From contig NZ_PIZM01000011.1 of assembly GCF_002835465.1 (NCBI RefSeq), positions 1 to 58,538 on the forward strand: a stretch of DNA of 58,538 nucleotides, written 5' to 3'. The position numbers and the translations under genes are program-made. The notes beneath the pieces are model-generated. The model was not told the DNA's origin, searched no databases, and worked only from the letters and a program-made list of their open reading frames with translations. The stretch is from Psychromonas sp. psych-6C06. GTDB taxonomy: Bacteria; Pseudomonadota; Gammaproteobacteria; Enterobacterales; Psychromonadaceae. Below, piece after piece: positions 10,744 through 20,126 of the stretch (the first letter of the stretch is position 1; each line of letters begins with the position of its first letter).

Positions 10744-10977
10744 ATGACTACCTTTCAATTTTACAAAAAACAAAACGCACTGGTTCACGTCAATGTAGAT
10801 AAACCAGCCTTTAACCACGAAAAGCAGCAATTAATTGCACAAGGTTTTGAGTCTGTAGGCGGAAGAGTAAAAGCGAAAACAAGCTATGACGCTTTTAATC
10901 GTTTTAAGGCGCATTATGTAGACAGTGTTAAGCACTTCACTCGCACCCATTACTTCATTAGTACACCTCAGGTCTAA
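10744..10977 (+). CDS. Small hypothetical protein
   Basis: I do not recognise this 77-residue protein. It is soluble-looking, basic and rich in Phe, His and Lys, with no signal peptide, membrane helix or cysteine. The start is an ATG preceded by AAGGATTGAGCAG, a good ribosome site. It stands alone between the metJ terminator and a short pentamer repeat. A real gene is likely given the ribosome site and spacing; no function is proposed. Confidence 0.6.
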   Translation: MTTFQFYKKQNALVHVNVDKPAFNHEKQQLIAQGFESVGGRVKAKTSYDAFNRFKAHYVDSVKHFTRTHYFISTPQV

Positions 10978-10984
10978 TCACTTA

Positions 10985-11015
10985 CATTTCATTTCATTTC
11001 ATTTCATTTCATTTC
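10985..11015. repeat. Pentanucleotide tandem repeat (ATTTC)x6
   Basis: Six perfect ATTTC units run from 10986 to 11015, right after the small hypothetical gene and about 245 bp before the M16 peptidase start. Perfect short repeats can change copy number by slippage. The rest of the gap to 11261 shows no clear gene. Confidence 0.9.
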
Positions 11016-11261
11016 AAAATTTTGTAGGCACGACTTCTAATTACGCAATAACACAGATCAACATCCCACTATCGAGATAAATTAAATCCCAATAATGGGA
11101 CAAGCTACTCTCTAAAATAAAAAAACAAAAAAATAAACATGCAATAACAACAACTTAAAGTTTGGCAACAAACTTGCTAAATAAGATGTAGGTATGAATT
11201 GATTCCAAACACAACACATAATTTTTTAATAATAATCACTTTTACTATTACAAGGATGAAC

Positions 11262-14054
11262 ATGATAAACACTAAAAGGGTCTTTATTGCCCTAATCACC
11301 TTATTGGCCTTAACCGGGTGTATGAACACCAGCCCTAACCCCGAAAACAGCCTTGCCTCTGTACATAGTGATACACTAGAAAATGGGCTTTCCTATAATA
11401 TTTATGCCAAGCAAGATAGCTCTCAAAAAGTGCAGTTACGTTTATATGTGAACGCAGGATCTCTAAGTGAAACAGAAGAACAGCAAGGGTATGCTCACTT
11501 GCTAGAGCACATGGCCTTTAACGGTACTAAAAATTTTCCCAAAAACAAAATTATCGAGCTATTTGAAAAGTCTGGATTAACTTTTGGCCAAGATATTAAT
11601 GCTTTTACAAGTTTTTCTGAAACAGTATACATCCTCAGCATTCCTGCAAATGATAAAAAACTACTCTCAGAAACACTCTTATATTTGCGTGATATTCTAA
11701 GCGACATTGAATTTGACCAAACAGAATTGATTAAAGAGCAAGGCGTTGTACAAAATGAATATCGTGTGCGCATGCCACAGGAGCCTCCCTACCATTTTGC
11801 TATTTTTGAAGATTACATCGCTGACAGTGTGTATCAGAAACACTTGCCAATAGGCACTATTGAAAGTGTTGGTAACAGTACAGAGAAAGCTGTTAAAGCT
11901 TTTTATAAACAATGGTATCGCCCCAACAACGCCAAACTATTAATCACCGGTGACGTTGATAGCCAACTAACTCAAAAGCTTATTGAAGAGACATTTTCCA
12001 GCATTGATAAATCAGATAATCAACAGCAACAAACAGTACCTGATGCACCTAGAATGAGCGAAGAAAGCATTGCCTTTTCTAGTAAACTAATCACCTTTTC
12101 ACAGACGGATCTATTTTTTGAAATCCCCCAAAAAACACTATCTAATAGCGATCAATTAAGCGAAGCGCTGAAGTTAGAAATGCTAGATAAAATGCTTAAC
12201 TACCGTTTAAATATACTTAATAGCGAAAGAGACGCCCCCTTTAGCGAAGTATCTTTTAGCTACCTGCCATTGCTAAACAACAAATCTTTTAAAAACCTTT
12301 CTGTTAATTATGAACAGGGCAACGACATTAATTCAATTGCCTTCATCGCTCAAGAGTTGGCTCGATTAGCACAACATGGTTTTAATCAAGCAGAATATGA
12401 ACTACAGCTAGAAGCACTTCAAGCACAGCTGGCACAACTTAAAGCGAATTACCTTAATCAAACAGCCGCTGAAATAGCACAACAAGTTGTTGGTGCATGG
12501 CAAACCGGTGATCATATTTTTACTTTTGAGCAGGAACAGCAAGCTTATCAAACGGCCCTGGACTCTCTGACACTTGAAGAGATAAATCAACTAGCTCAAC
12601 AACTCATTAATTTACCTAAAAAACTAACCCTGGCATATCCCTACGGTAGTGATCAGCCCGATTTATCGATGGTAGATAAAACCTTCAATGAGCATTTTAA
12701 TGCTCAGGTTGCGAATACCACAATCAAAATTGAAAAAATGACATTGCCGGTAATTATCAAAAGCACTGCAATTAGCCCAATTAAAAAAGAGAAGTTTTAT
12801 CCAGAAAAACAAATTACCCAATTATCATTGCATAATGGTGTAGATGTTTTATTACAACCTGACAGCAGCGTTCAAGATGCCATTACGCTAACATTTAGTG
12901 CTCCAGGTGGCTCGAATAGTTTACAAGGTAAGGAAATTGCGAGCAGTACATTATTAATCAATAGTTATGCTAACAGTGGTCTTGCAGGCTTGTCTGCTCA
13001 GGCATTAAACCAAAAATTTATCAGCGCAAAAACCGAAATAATGCCTTTTATTGACAGTAATCACCACGGGTTTAGCATGACCACAGTGAATAAAGATAAA
13101 AGCTTACAGCTCCTCTTTTCAATGCTCTACACCATCATGAATGATGCGACCATTAAACCAGCTGTTTTTACACAGGAAAAAAAGAAGCTAATTGAAAATC
13201 AAAAAAGCTTTTTAGCACAGCCAATGAACGGCTCAACTATCAAAGTTTTGAATACTCTTTTTCCTGCTAATCCACATCAACATATATTTACTCTCGAAGA
13301 GTTAGCGTCAGTACAACAGAGTGATGTCGAAGCGCTTTATACACAACTCTTTTCAAGTAGTAATGGTTATAAATTAACGGTAGTAGGAGACTTCGACCTC
13401 GATGCTATGAAAACGTTAGTATTACAATATGTTGCAACATTGGCGGGGGGAGAGTTACACACCTTTGACACAACGCCACAGTCGCTTATTCAACAAGCGT
13501 CCACTATCAATGAAACAACTAATCCACAAGATAATGCCTCGGTTAGCTTTATTAGCATCACTAATAACCCTAATAAGGATATTAAAGCTGTTTATCAAGC
13601 AGACTTAATGCGACGTATTATTACACAAACATTAAACAGAGTTATTAGGGAAGAGTTTTCACTAACCTACTCACCTTATGTTGCCGTTTACGATCAACAA
13701 ACGGGTAATGCCTTTACGCAAGTGATTATTCAGGCAACGACTAAGACCGATGATGCGCAAAAAACACAACACCTCATTGAAGGCATTATTAATGACTTCA
13801 TCACTGATGGCATCACTCCAGAGCAGTTAGCAGACCATCAACGAGGCCTAATACAGGGGATGTTATCTAACTTAAATAAATCCACTGATAGACAATGGCT
13901 CTTACATCGTGACCACCTACAAGGGTTTGAGCTAGATTCAACTACTAATGCGAAAGAAATTGTTCACAATATTTCTCTTACTGATATGAATCAATTCATT
14001 AAAGAGTACCTAGATCCTAGCAAGACAGTAAAAATTATTAACCAGCCTAAATAG
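11262..14054 (+). CDS. M16 (pitrilysin-family) zinc metalloprotease lipoprotein
   Basis: This is a two-repeat M16 peptidase of about 930 residues. A lipoprotein signal is visible: a hydrophobic run ending LTGC, with the lipidated cysteine at residue 20, so it should be membrane-anchored. The inverted zinc motif HLLEH is at 79-83, with the downstream glutamate ligand in QNEYR at about 166, so the N-terminal half should be active. The second half (from about 520) lacks the motif, as is normal for the inactive partner half. The open frame runs up to 11199, but AAGGA before the ATG at 11262 and the signal peptide fix the start. It resembles PqqL-type proteases; the substrate is unknown. It stands alone and converges on mscS. 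Confidence 0.9.
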   Translation: MINTKRVFIALITLLALTGCMNTSPNPENSLASVHSDTLENGLSYNIYAKQDSSQKVQLRLYVNAGSLSETEEQQGYAHLLEHMAFNGTKNFPKNKIIELFEKSGLTFGQDINAFTSFSETVYILSIPANDKKLLSETLLYLRDILSDIEFDQTELIKEQGVVQNEYRVRMPQEPPYHFAIFEDYIADSVYQKHLPIGTIESVGNSTEKAVKAFYKQWYRPNNAKLLITGDVDSQLTQKLIEETFSSIDKSDNQQQQTVPDAPRMSEESIAFSSKLITFSQTDLFFEIPQKTLSNSDQLSEALKLEMLDKMLNYRLNILNSERDAPFSEVSFSYLPLLNNKSFKNLSVNYEQGNDINSIAFIAQELARLAQHGFNQAEYELQLEALQAQLAQLKANYLNQTAAEIAQQVVGAWQTGDHIFTFEQEQQAYQTALDSLTLEEINQLAQQLINLPKKLTLAYPYGSDQPDLSMVDKTFNEHFNAQVANTTIKIEKMTLPVIIKSTAISPIKKEKFYPEKQITQLSLHNGVDVLLQPDSSVQDAITLTFSAPGGSNSLQGKEIASSTLLINSYANSGLAGLSAQALNQKFISAKTEIMPFIDSNHHGFSMTTVNKDKSLQLLFSMLYTIMNDATIKPAVFTQEKKKLIENQKSFLAQPMNGSTIKVLNTLFPANPHQHIFTLEELASVQQSDVEALYTQLFSSSNGYKLTVVGDFDLDAMKTLVLQYVATLAGGELHTFDTTPQSLIQQASTINETTNPQDNASVSFISITNNPNKDIKAVYQADLMRRIITQTLNRVIREEFSLTYSPYVAVYDQQTGNAFTQVIIQATTKTDDAQKTQHLIEGIINDFITDGITPEQLADHQRGLIQGMLSNLNKSTDRQWLLHRDHLQGFELDSTTNAKEIVHNISLTDMNQFIKEYLDPSKTVKIINQPK

Positions 14055-14115
14055 TGAATCCAAGCCTTCTACCTTGGTGTAGAGGGCTTACACTTCCCCC
14101 ATTTAAAGCAAATAG

Positions 14116-14295
14116 ATTAAATATTTGATCTAAATTTTGCGTAGGAAAACAGCTAAATTTAAGGCGTAAATTGATGACACTATCGAGATCTTAACTTCGT
14201 TAATGTTTTAATGGTTGTTCGCTTTGCAAAACTTATAACGAAGAAGTGTATTTTTTTAACTAGCAAAATAGATCAGTTATTTAATGGATTTGGTA
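14116..14295. repeat. Diverged copy of the MITE-like repeat family
   Basis: The right part (GATCAGTTATTTAATGGATTTGG then TA, split as 14272-14293) nearly matches the right end of the copies at 50569 and 57429. The left part keeps a GCGTAGGAAAA stretch. The left terminal repeat is not clear, so this is an older or rearranged copy. It fills most of the 363-bp gap between the peptidase and mscS; nothing else was seen there apart from the terminator. Confidence 0.65.
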
Positions 14296-14358
14296 TAAAC
14301 AGTATTTCCAACCAATTTCGATACATAGCTAACTTTTTATGAGCCCGAGACATAAAAA

Positions 14359-14390
14359 AACCCTTGTTTGATCATCAAACAAGGGTTTTA
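14359..14390. terminator. Bidirectional terminator between the M16 peptidase and mscS
   Basis: The 13-bp arms AACCCTTGTTTGA (14359-14371) and TCAAACAAGGGTT (14375-14387) have a 3-nt loop. An A-run on the left makes a strong U-tract for minus-strand mscS, and TTTTA on the right serves the plus strand. Confidence 0.85.
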
Positions 14391-14417
14391 AATTAGCGAG
14401 CCTATCTAAAAGCGCGT

Positions 14418-15314
14418 TTATTTGTCCATATGAACATCCATTTGCGGGAATGGAATTTCAATACCCGCTTCATCTAGACCATCTTTGATTGCTTGCATCA
14501 ATTCAAAACGTACAGGCCAGTAATCATCACTATTTACCCATGGACGTACCACGAAGTTAACGCTTGAATCAGCCAGTTCAGCAACCGCTACTGTTACACC
14601 TGGATCTTTTAAGACTAGTGGGTTAGCGGTTAATACTGCTTCTAATACTGATTTCGTTTTAGCTAAATCCGCTTGGTAGCTAACACCAATCACCAAGTCG
14701 ATACGACGGGTTGGTTTACGAGAATAGTTAATAATATTGCCACCCAAAATCGATGAGTTTGGTACCACTACAAACTTATTATCAGGTGTTACTAATGTCG
14801 TTGCAAAAATTTGCACCGATTCAACACTCCCTGCAATCCCTGCTGCTTCAATGTATTCGCCCGCTTTGAATGGACGTAAGATAACGATTAATACACCAGA
14901 AGCAAAGTTAGAAAGTGAGCCTTGAAGTGCTAGACCTACAGCTAAACCAGCTGCACCGATTAATGCAATAAACGAAGTGGTTTGCACACCAATACGGCTA
15001 AGGGCTGCAATTACAACAAAGGCAATAATTACGTATTTCACCATGTGCGAGACAAACTCAACAATAGTCGGGTCTAATTCACGTTTAGTTAACACTTTAT
15101 GGAAACCATTAGCAATAACACGCGCAATGATCATACCAATAATCAGTGTTAATAGTGCTGAGACGATGTTTAAGCCGTACTCAATAATCAATCCTTGATT
15201 GTTATTTATCCATTCTAAGCTATTCGCCACTACATCAGCACTATTTTCTAAGCGCTCTCCAATGACCTCTTTAGCTGTTTCTGCTGCTACCGGTACTGCG
15301 TTTTCATCTGCCAT
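14418..15314 (-). CDS. mscS: Small-conductance mechanosensitive channel MscS
   Basis: MscS is an inner-membrane channel that opens under membrane tension to release solutes during osmotic downshock. The 298-residue protein has an N-terminal extension, three hydrophobic segments (about 45-70, 88-108, 115-140) and the glycine/alanine-rich pore helix (GAAGLAVGLALQGSLSNFASG), followed by the beta domain with GxVE and VVVPNS motifs. It follows slmA by 14 bp and ends at a strong terminator. Confidence 0.93.
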   Translation of the reverse strand: MADENAVPVAAETAKEVIGERLENSADVVANSLEWINNNQGLIIEYGLNIVSALLTLIIGMIIARVIANGFHKVLTKRELDPTIVEFVSHMVKYVIIAFVVIAALSRIGVQTTSFIALIGAAGLAVGLALQGSLSNFASGVLIVILRPFKAGEYIEAAGIAGSVESVQIFATTLVTPDNKFVVVPNSSILGGNIINYSRKPTRRIDLVIGVSYQADLAKTKSVLEAVLTANPLVLKDPGVTVAVAELADSSVNFVVRPWVNSDDYWPVRFELMQAIKDGLDEAGIEIPFPQMDVHMDK

Positions 15315-15328
15315 GCTTATTTCCTTAT

Positions 15329-15928
15329 TTAGCTTTGTTTAAGTTGATTTTCAAAAAATGCCCATTGAGCTTTAAAGTTTTGTGTTGGTTTTTGTTTAAA
15401 TTGCGAGCGAACAAACTGATTCATACGCCCTTCTACGTAAGCCAGTAACAAATTAGCAATCACCGTTTCATCAGTGTTTAATTTGTCACCACCTAACATC
15501 GGTTTTTCACGTAAAATTTGCTTGATTTGTGACTCTATTTTAGAGAACACATGCTCTATACGTAACTGCAAACGCTCATTCTCTCCCAGTAACGCATCCC
15601 CCGTTAAAATGCGCGTAATACCCGGGTTTTGTTCTGCAAAACCCAGCAAGAAATGTAACAGATGCTCAATACGAGTAAAGGTTTGTTTTTGCTGTTCTTT
15701 AATTAAATTAATTTGTGTAAAAACGGTATTTTCAATAAATTCAATTAACCCTTCAAACATACGCGCTTTGCTTGGAAAGTGGCGATATAACGCAGCCTCA
15801 GACACTCCAACCTGGGCAGCTAATTTCGCCGTTGTGATACGTTGACCAGGCTTGCCTTCTAGCATCACCGCTAAAGCACGTAAAATATCATCCTTACGAT
15901 TTATTTTCTTCTTTGTTGCTGTAACCAT
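15329..15928 (-). CDS. slmA: Nucleoid occlusion factor SlmA
   Basis: SlmA is a TetR-fold DNA-binding protein that blocks FtsZ assembly over the nucleoid. The N-terminal helix-turn-helix is at about residues 28-50 ([20 protein letters not shown]), and the 199-residue length fits the family. The order coaBC-dut-slmA is the standard gammaproteobacterial arrangement. The gene lies 19 bp after dut, so it is probably co-transcribed. Confidence 0.96.
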   Translation of the reverse strand: MVTATKKKINRKDDILRALAVMLEGKPGQRITTAKLAAQVGVSEAALYRHFPSKARMFEGLIEFIENTVFTQINLIKEQQKQTFTRIEHLLHFLLGFAEQNPGITRILTGDALLGENERLQLRIEHVFSKIESQIKQILREKPMLGGDKLNTDETVIANLLLAYVEGRMNQFVRSQFKQKPTQNFKAQWAFFENQLKQS

Positions 15929-15947
15929 TACCGTAAACTTCCTTTAA

Positions 15948-16403
15948 TTATCGTTTTCCTGAGTGGCCGAAACCACCCTCGCCTCGATCTGATGACTCAA
16001 AGCTATCTACCACTTCAAATTTTGCTTGAACGACAGGCAAAAAAACTAATTGCGCCAAGCGCTCTCCCGCTTCTAGCGTAAAAGCACGATCACTTCTATT
16101 CCAACAAGAAACCATTAAAGGCCCTTGATAATCAGAATCGATCAAGCCGACAAGATTACCCAACACAATGCCATGTTTATGCCCTAACCCTGAGCGAGGC
16201 AAAATAGTGGCCGCTAAATTAGGATCTTCAATATGAATCGCAATACCCGTTGGGATAAGCTGTGTTTCACCAGGTTGAATCACTATGGAATGATCAACAC
16301 AAGCACGTAAATCCATACCAGCAGAGCCAATTGTTGCATACTCTGGCAGTGGAAACTCAGTGCCAATACGTGGGTCGAGAATTTTAAGCGAAATTTGTTT
16401 CAT
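15948..16403 (-). CDS. dut: Deoxyuridine 5'-triphosphate nucleotidohydrolase
   Basis: Dut hydrolyses dUTP to dUMP and pyrophosphate, keeping uracil out of DNA. The 151-residue trimeric-type enzyme shows the conserved motifs: AGMDLRA near the N-terminus, [29 protein letters not shown] and the C-terminal GEGGFGHSG. It lies 6 bp after coaBC in the coaBC-dut-slmA operon. Confidence 0.97.
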   Translation of the reverse strand: MKQISLKILDPRIGTEFPLPEYATIGSAGMDLRACVDHSIVIQPGETQLIPTGIAIHIEDPNLAATILPRSGLGHKHGIVLGNLVGLIDSDYQGPLMVSCWNRSDRAFTLEAGERLAQLVFLPVVQAKFEVVDSFESSDRGEGGFGHSGKR

Positions 16404-16409
16404 TTTTAT

Positions 16410-17621
16410 TTACCCAGCAAAATATTGTTGTGCAATGATTGCTAACAATTGCTGTGCAACGATTTTCTTGTCGGCAAGAGTTATAGCAAACCTTTCTGTT
16501 TCAGAAAATACTGTTAACGCATTTTTTTCACTATTAAAACCTTGCCCTGATTTTGCAACATCATTTGCAGCAATTAGTTTTAATTTTTTGCGTTTTAACT
16601 TGTCTAATGCGTAACGTTCAACATCTTGTGTTTCAGCGGCAAAACCAACACAAAAAGTATTGTCGTTAGCACTGGCAACATCAGCAATAATGTCAGGGTT
16701 TTTAACTAGCTTAATAGTGAGATCATCAACCCCTTGCTGTTTTTTCATTTTCTGGTCAGCGACCTGCTCTGGGCGGTAATCGGCAACAGCAGCACAGGCA
16801 ATAAAAATATCGCAATCATTTAAGCCCTGTAAACTCGCTTGGTGCATATCAACCGCACTAAGTACGTCTATACGGTTAACACCTGCGGGTGTTGCTAAAT
16901 GAACAGGCCCACTAATTAACGTAACATTAGCGCCCATCTGTTGTGCAGCTTCGGCCAACGAAAAGCCCATTTTTCCTGAACTATGATTACTAATGTAACG
17001 CACTGGATCTAATGCTTCTTGCGTTGGCCCCGCAGTAATGGAGATATTAACACCCGCTAAAATAGGCTTCTCAGGATTAAAAAAATCGATCGCTCTCGTC
17101 ACTAGATCATCAGGCTCTAACATGCGACCAGGACCAATATCACCACAGGCTTGTGGTCCCTTTCCTGGCCCCCAAATATGTAAACCACGTTGCGCTAACA
17201 CATTGATGTTTTCCTGTGTTGCTGGTGCTAAATACATCTCCATATTCATTGCTGGCGAGACTGCAATAGGCGCAGGAGCAGCCACACAAAGTGTAGTTAA
17301 TAATTCATCGGCAAACCCAGCTCGTAAACGCGCTATCAAATTTGCAGTTGCTGGCGCAAGTAAAATAAGATCAGCCCATTTAGCGAGCTCAATATGCCCC
17401 ATTCCTGCTTCGGCACGCGGGTCAAGCAACGAGTCCGCGACTGCATGGCCCGATACAGCTTGCATGGTCAGGGGGGTAATAAACTCTTTGGCAGAATTGG
17501 TCATCACAACTCTTACATCAGCCCCTTGATCCTTTAAACGACGTGTTAATTCGGCACATTTGTAAGCAGCAATGCCACCCGAAATACCTAATAATATTTT
17601 TTTTCCAAGTAAAGCAGACAT
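16410..17621 (-). CDS. coaBC: Bifunctional CoaBC (phosphopantothenoylcysteine synthetase/decarboxylase)
   Basis: CoaBC joins cysteine to 4'-phosphopantothenate (CoaB) and decarboxylates the product with FMN (CoaC), two steps of coenzyme A synthesis. The N-terminal CoaC half shows GGIAAYK, HxxL-type helices and the PAMNMEM motif. The C-terminal CoaB half begins near residue 190 with [21 protein letters not shown]. The length of 403 residues is normal. coaD lies elsewhere in the same window. It is divergent from radC. Confidence 0.96.
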   Translation of the reverse strand: MSALLGKKILLGISGGIAAYKCAELTRRLKDQGADVRVVMTNSAKEFITPLTMQAVSGHAVADSLLDPRAEAGMGHIELAKWADLILLAPATANLIARLRAGFADELLTTLCVAAPAPIAVSPAMNMEMYLAPATQENINVLAQRGLHIWGPGKGPQACGDIGPGRMLEPDDLVTRAIDFFNPEKPILAGVNISITAGPTQEALDPVRYISNHSSGKMGFSLAEAAQQMGANVTLISGPVHLATPAGVNRIDVLSAVDMHQASLQGLNDCDIFIACAAVADYRPEQVADQKMKKQQGVDDLTIKLVKNPDIIADVASANDNTFCVGFAAETQDVERYALDKLKRKKLKLIAANDVAKSGQGFNSEKNALTVFSETERFAITLADKKIVAQQLLAIIAQQYFAG

Positions 17622-17748
17622 AAAAAAGACTCGTTCGAGGGTTCAAAAAAGAGTGCAAGGATAACATAAACATTTTCAGCAAGATGTGATTTTATCGACT
17701 AGATTTAATATCAATTAAACATAAACAAGAGTGTAATAAGAACAAAAA

Positions 17749-18426
17749 ATGGTGACTCTTAAAGATTGGCCAAACCAAGAACGTCCGCGTGAAAAGTTAT
17801 TACTAAGAGGCAGTAGCGCGCTTTCTGATGCGGAATTACTTGCGATTTTTTTACGCACGGGTTGTAAAGGCATTGATGTGGTTGAACTATCTCGATTACT
17901 GATTAGTGAGTTTGGTTCTCTACATGCCCTTTTTGGCGCTTCTGAAAGTGATTTTTGCGCTAAAAAAGGACTTGGGCAAGCAAAGTTTGTGCAACTACAA
18001 GCGGTATTAGAGATGTCACGACGATACCTACAAGAGCCTCTGCAAAAAGGGGAGTGTTTAACCAGTGTAGAACAAACTAAAGCGTTCTTAATTGCCAAGA
18101 TGCATGCTTATCCACATGAAGTTTTCGGTGCAATATTGCTAGATACCCAACATCAAATCATCTGTTTTCATGAATTCTTTTTTGGATCAATTGATAGTGC
18201 AACCGTCCATCCGAGAATTATTGTTCAGAAAGTATTACATGAAAATGCAGCTGCAATTATCTTGGTACATAATCACCCAAGTGGCGATCCAACCGCCAGC
18301 ATTTGCGACCGAAAAATAACCGAAAAAATCATCGATGCAATGAAATTAATTGACGTTCGAGTTTTGGATCATTTCATCGTTGGACACCAAAAAACTACCT
18401 CTTTTGCCGAAAAAGGGTGGATTTAA
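17749..18426 (+). CDS. radC: RadC family protein (JAB/MPN domain)
   Basis: RadC proteins have an N-terminal helix-hairpin-helix region (about 25-95) and a C-terminal JAMM-type metal-binding domain with HNHPSGD at 174-180. The true biochemical role is not settled; the old DNA-repair assignment in E. coli proved to be due to another gene. The 225-residue length is normal and the standard neighbours (coaBC divergent, rpmB-rpmG downstream) are present. Confidence 0.93.
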   Translation: MVTLKDWPNQERPREKLLLRGSSALSDAELLAIFLRTGCKGIDVVELSRLLISEFGSLHALFGASESDFCAKKGLGQAKFVQLQAVLEMSRRYLQEPLQKGECLTSVEQTKAFLIAKMHAYPHEVFGAILLDTQHQIICFHEFFFGSIDSATVHPRIIVQKVLHENAAAIILVHNHPSGDPTASICDRKITEKIIDAMKLIDVRVLDHFIVGHQKTTSFAEKGWI

Positions 18427-18446
18427 TGCTTTAATTCACAGATTTG

Positions 18447-18475
18447 TTGATCTTTCATACTCAATCATGTATAAA
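18447..18475 (+). promoter_or_regulatory. Promoter of rpmB-rpmG
   Basis: TTGATC (18447-18452), a 17-bp spacer and TATAAA (18470-18475) are followed by a GC-rich start region, typical of growth-rate-regulated ribosomal genes. A short hairpin, GACGCC-TTT-GGCGAC form, lies at about 18485-18500 in the leader. Confidence 0.65.
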
Positions 18476-18560
18476 ATGCGCCCTCGACGCCTTTGGCGAC
18501 GGCTAAAAAAGGTGTTCGACTATTTTGCTCGAGTAAAACTATTATTTTGGAGAAAGCGAC

Positions 18561-18797
18561 ATGTCTAGAGTATGTCAAGTTACAGGTAAGCGTCCAGCTA
18601 CTGGTAACAATGTATCACACGCAAAGAACCGCACACGACGTCGTTTCTTACCTAACCTACAAACACACCGTTTTTGGGTTGAGAGTGAGAACCGTTTTGT
18701 TAAATTACGCCTAACTACTAAAGGTATGCGTATCATCGATAAAAAAGGTATTGATTCAGTTTTAGCTGATATCCGTGCCAATGGTGAGAAAGTTTAA
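18561..18797 (+). CDS. rpmB: 50S ribosomal protein L28
   Basis: This is the 78-residue, very basic large-subunit protein bL28. The N-terminus [12 protein letters not shown] and the pattern of Arg/Lys-rich beta strands are diagnostic. TTTGGAGAAAGCGAC before the ATG provides the ribosome site. It is co-transcribed with rpmG, 11 bp downstream. Confidence 0.98.
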   Translation: MSRVCQVTGKRPATGNNVSHAKNRTRRRFLPNLQTHRFWVESENRFVKLRLTTKGMRIIDKKGIDSVLADIRANGEKV

Positions 18798-18808
18798 GGA
18801 GCTTTAAA

Positions 18809-18964
18809 ATGCGTGATAAAATTCGTTTAAATTCAAGTGCTGGTACTGGCCATTTTTATACTACTGATAAAAATAAAAAGACTATGCCTGAAAAGTTTGA
18901 GATCAAGAAATTTGATCCAGTTGTACGTAAGCACGTTATGTACAAAGAAGGCAAAATCAAGTAA
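18809..18964 (+). CDS. rpmG: 50S ribosomal protein L33
   Basis: A 51-residue reading frame beginning [20 protein letters not shown] and ending EGKIK is bL33 of the cysteine-free type. AAGGAG lies 8 bases before the ATG. It directly follows rpmB and precedes a strong terminator. Confidence 0.97.
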   Translation: MRDKIRLNSSAGTGHFYTTDKNKKTMPEKFEIKKFDPVVRKHVMYKEGKIK

Positions 18965-18984
18965 TTTTGATTTTATCTGATAAA

Positions 18985-19008
18985 AACCCAGTTTATACTG
19001 GGTTTTTT
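18985..19008 (+). terminator. Terminator after rpmBG
   Basis: AACCCAGT/ACTGGGTT arms around a short AT loop, directly followed by a run of seven T, lie 21 bp after the rpmG stop. Confidence 0.85.
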
Positions 19009-19033
19009 TATGTCTAAAGAAAAGTGAGAAAGG

Positions 19034-19483
19034 ATGCGACTATCAAAAAGAGGCTGGAACAATGTGCTTATCTTTGGCGTATTGATCATTGTTTTTCTAT
19101 TCAACTTTAGCCATAAACTACTACTCAAGCCTAAAGTGCATGAACGCACATTAATCAGTAACGATGTGTTGATCGTAGAGATAAAAACACCAGACTTTTC
19201 TATTAAACGTGTCGGGCGAGGCTGGATAAGTGAGCCAAATTTAGGGTTATCTGAACATCAACTGTCACTATTGGTACAAAATTGGCAAAACCTGCCCCTT
19301 TCCACACAAAGTGCCATCACTCCCCCAGAGAGCAGTTTCATTATGCAAGTTTATACTGCCAATGAAGTACAACCAATTATTGTGCACTTAATACAGCAGG
19401 GCGATAATTACCTATTACAAACCGATCAAACCATGTCACTGTTTTTAAGTAGTGAACAGCTACCTCTATTTCTTGGTCGATAA
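19034..19483 (+). CDS. Membrane-anchored hypothetical protein
   Basis: The 149-residue protein has a basic N-terminus, one hydrophobic helix (about 10-27) and a soluble part that should face the periplasm. I recognise no named domain. GAGAAAGG before the ATG is a good ribosome site. It sits between rpmG and mutM, converging on another membrane protein gene whose end is only 7 bp away. It is probably real; its function is unknown. Confidence 0.65.
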   Translation: MRLSKRGWNNVLIFGVLIIVFLFNFSHKLLLKPKVHERTLISNDVLIVEIKTPDFSIKRVGRGWISEPNLGLSEHQLSLLVQNWQNLPLSTQSAITPPESSFIMQVYTANEVQPIIVHLIQQGDNYLLQTDQTMSLFLSSEQLPLFLGR

Positions 19484-19490
19484 CAGTTAA

Positions 19491-20000
19491 TTAGTCATGA
19501 TGCTTACGACTTAAATCACGCGCTAAAATAAGCGATAGACCAATCATCTGTAAAAAAATAGACCAATTGCGCAACGTAGAAACTTCGCTACGTAAATGCA
19601 TTTGTAACTCCACCAGCTCCAAATTAAGAAAAAATTTACTGTCTATCTCGTTTCTTATCGCTTCTTGATAAAGGTCGATCTGGTTATCCACAACTTGAAT
19701 ATCATCAACGCGTACCTTTTGATGTAAGTGCTTTTCTAGTAAAAGCACAAACTGAGAAGCAACGGTCTTATTAATTTCTCCCTGATTTACAAGCAGATAA
19801 AATATTTCCCGTTTGCGTTCAATTCCCTCTATTTGCTCCCACAATAAACCGATCTCTTTGTCATTATTGCTCATCTGCATCGATAAACTGTTGAGTTGAT
19901 TAGTTTTAGCATCAATGAAAAAGTGACTAATAAGGGCTGCCAATATGTTGAATAGCAAACCGATTAACACAACAAACCAAGTGGGCACGCGAGACATCAT
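19491..20000 (-). CDS. Hypothetical membrane protein with central coiled coil
   Basis: The 169-residue protein has one hydrophobic helix near each end (about 8-29 and 145-162). The segment between is charged, heptad-like and probably a long helical hairpin or coiled coil (about 33-140). Two ATGs in a row can start it (20000 or 19997). No family is recognised. It is divergent from mutM and convergent with the preceding gene. Confidence 0.6.
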   Translation of the reverse strand: MMSRVPTWFVVLIGLLFNILAALISHFFIDAKTNQLNSLSMQMSNNDKEIGLLWEQIEGIERKREIFYLLVNQGEINKTVASQFVLLLEKHLHQKVRVDDIQVVDNQIDLYQEAIRNEIDSKFFLNLELVELQMHLRSEVSTLRNWSIFLQMIGLSLILARDLSRKHHD

Positions 20001-20126
20001 TTATCTTCCCAAACCAATAAACTTAAAGAGATACACTGCCATTTGCAGAAGCTGAAGGTAAAATTGAAGTATAGTGTGCGTTACAGAAATGTTATAACGG
20101 CTATATTCGAATCAAGGAGAACAACA

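Noticed and set aside
10985-11015. Possible CRISPR-like or phase-variable array at the pentamer tract.
   Set aside because: It is a simple six-unit pentamer with no spacers, so it is not a CRISPR. It is reported only as a short tandem repeat.
15474-15845. A 123-codon plus-strand frame within slmA.
   Set aside because: It is a shadow of slmA on the opposite strand, rich in Cys and Ser with no family likeness.
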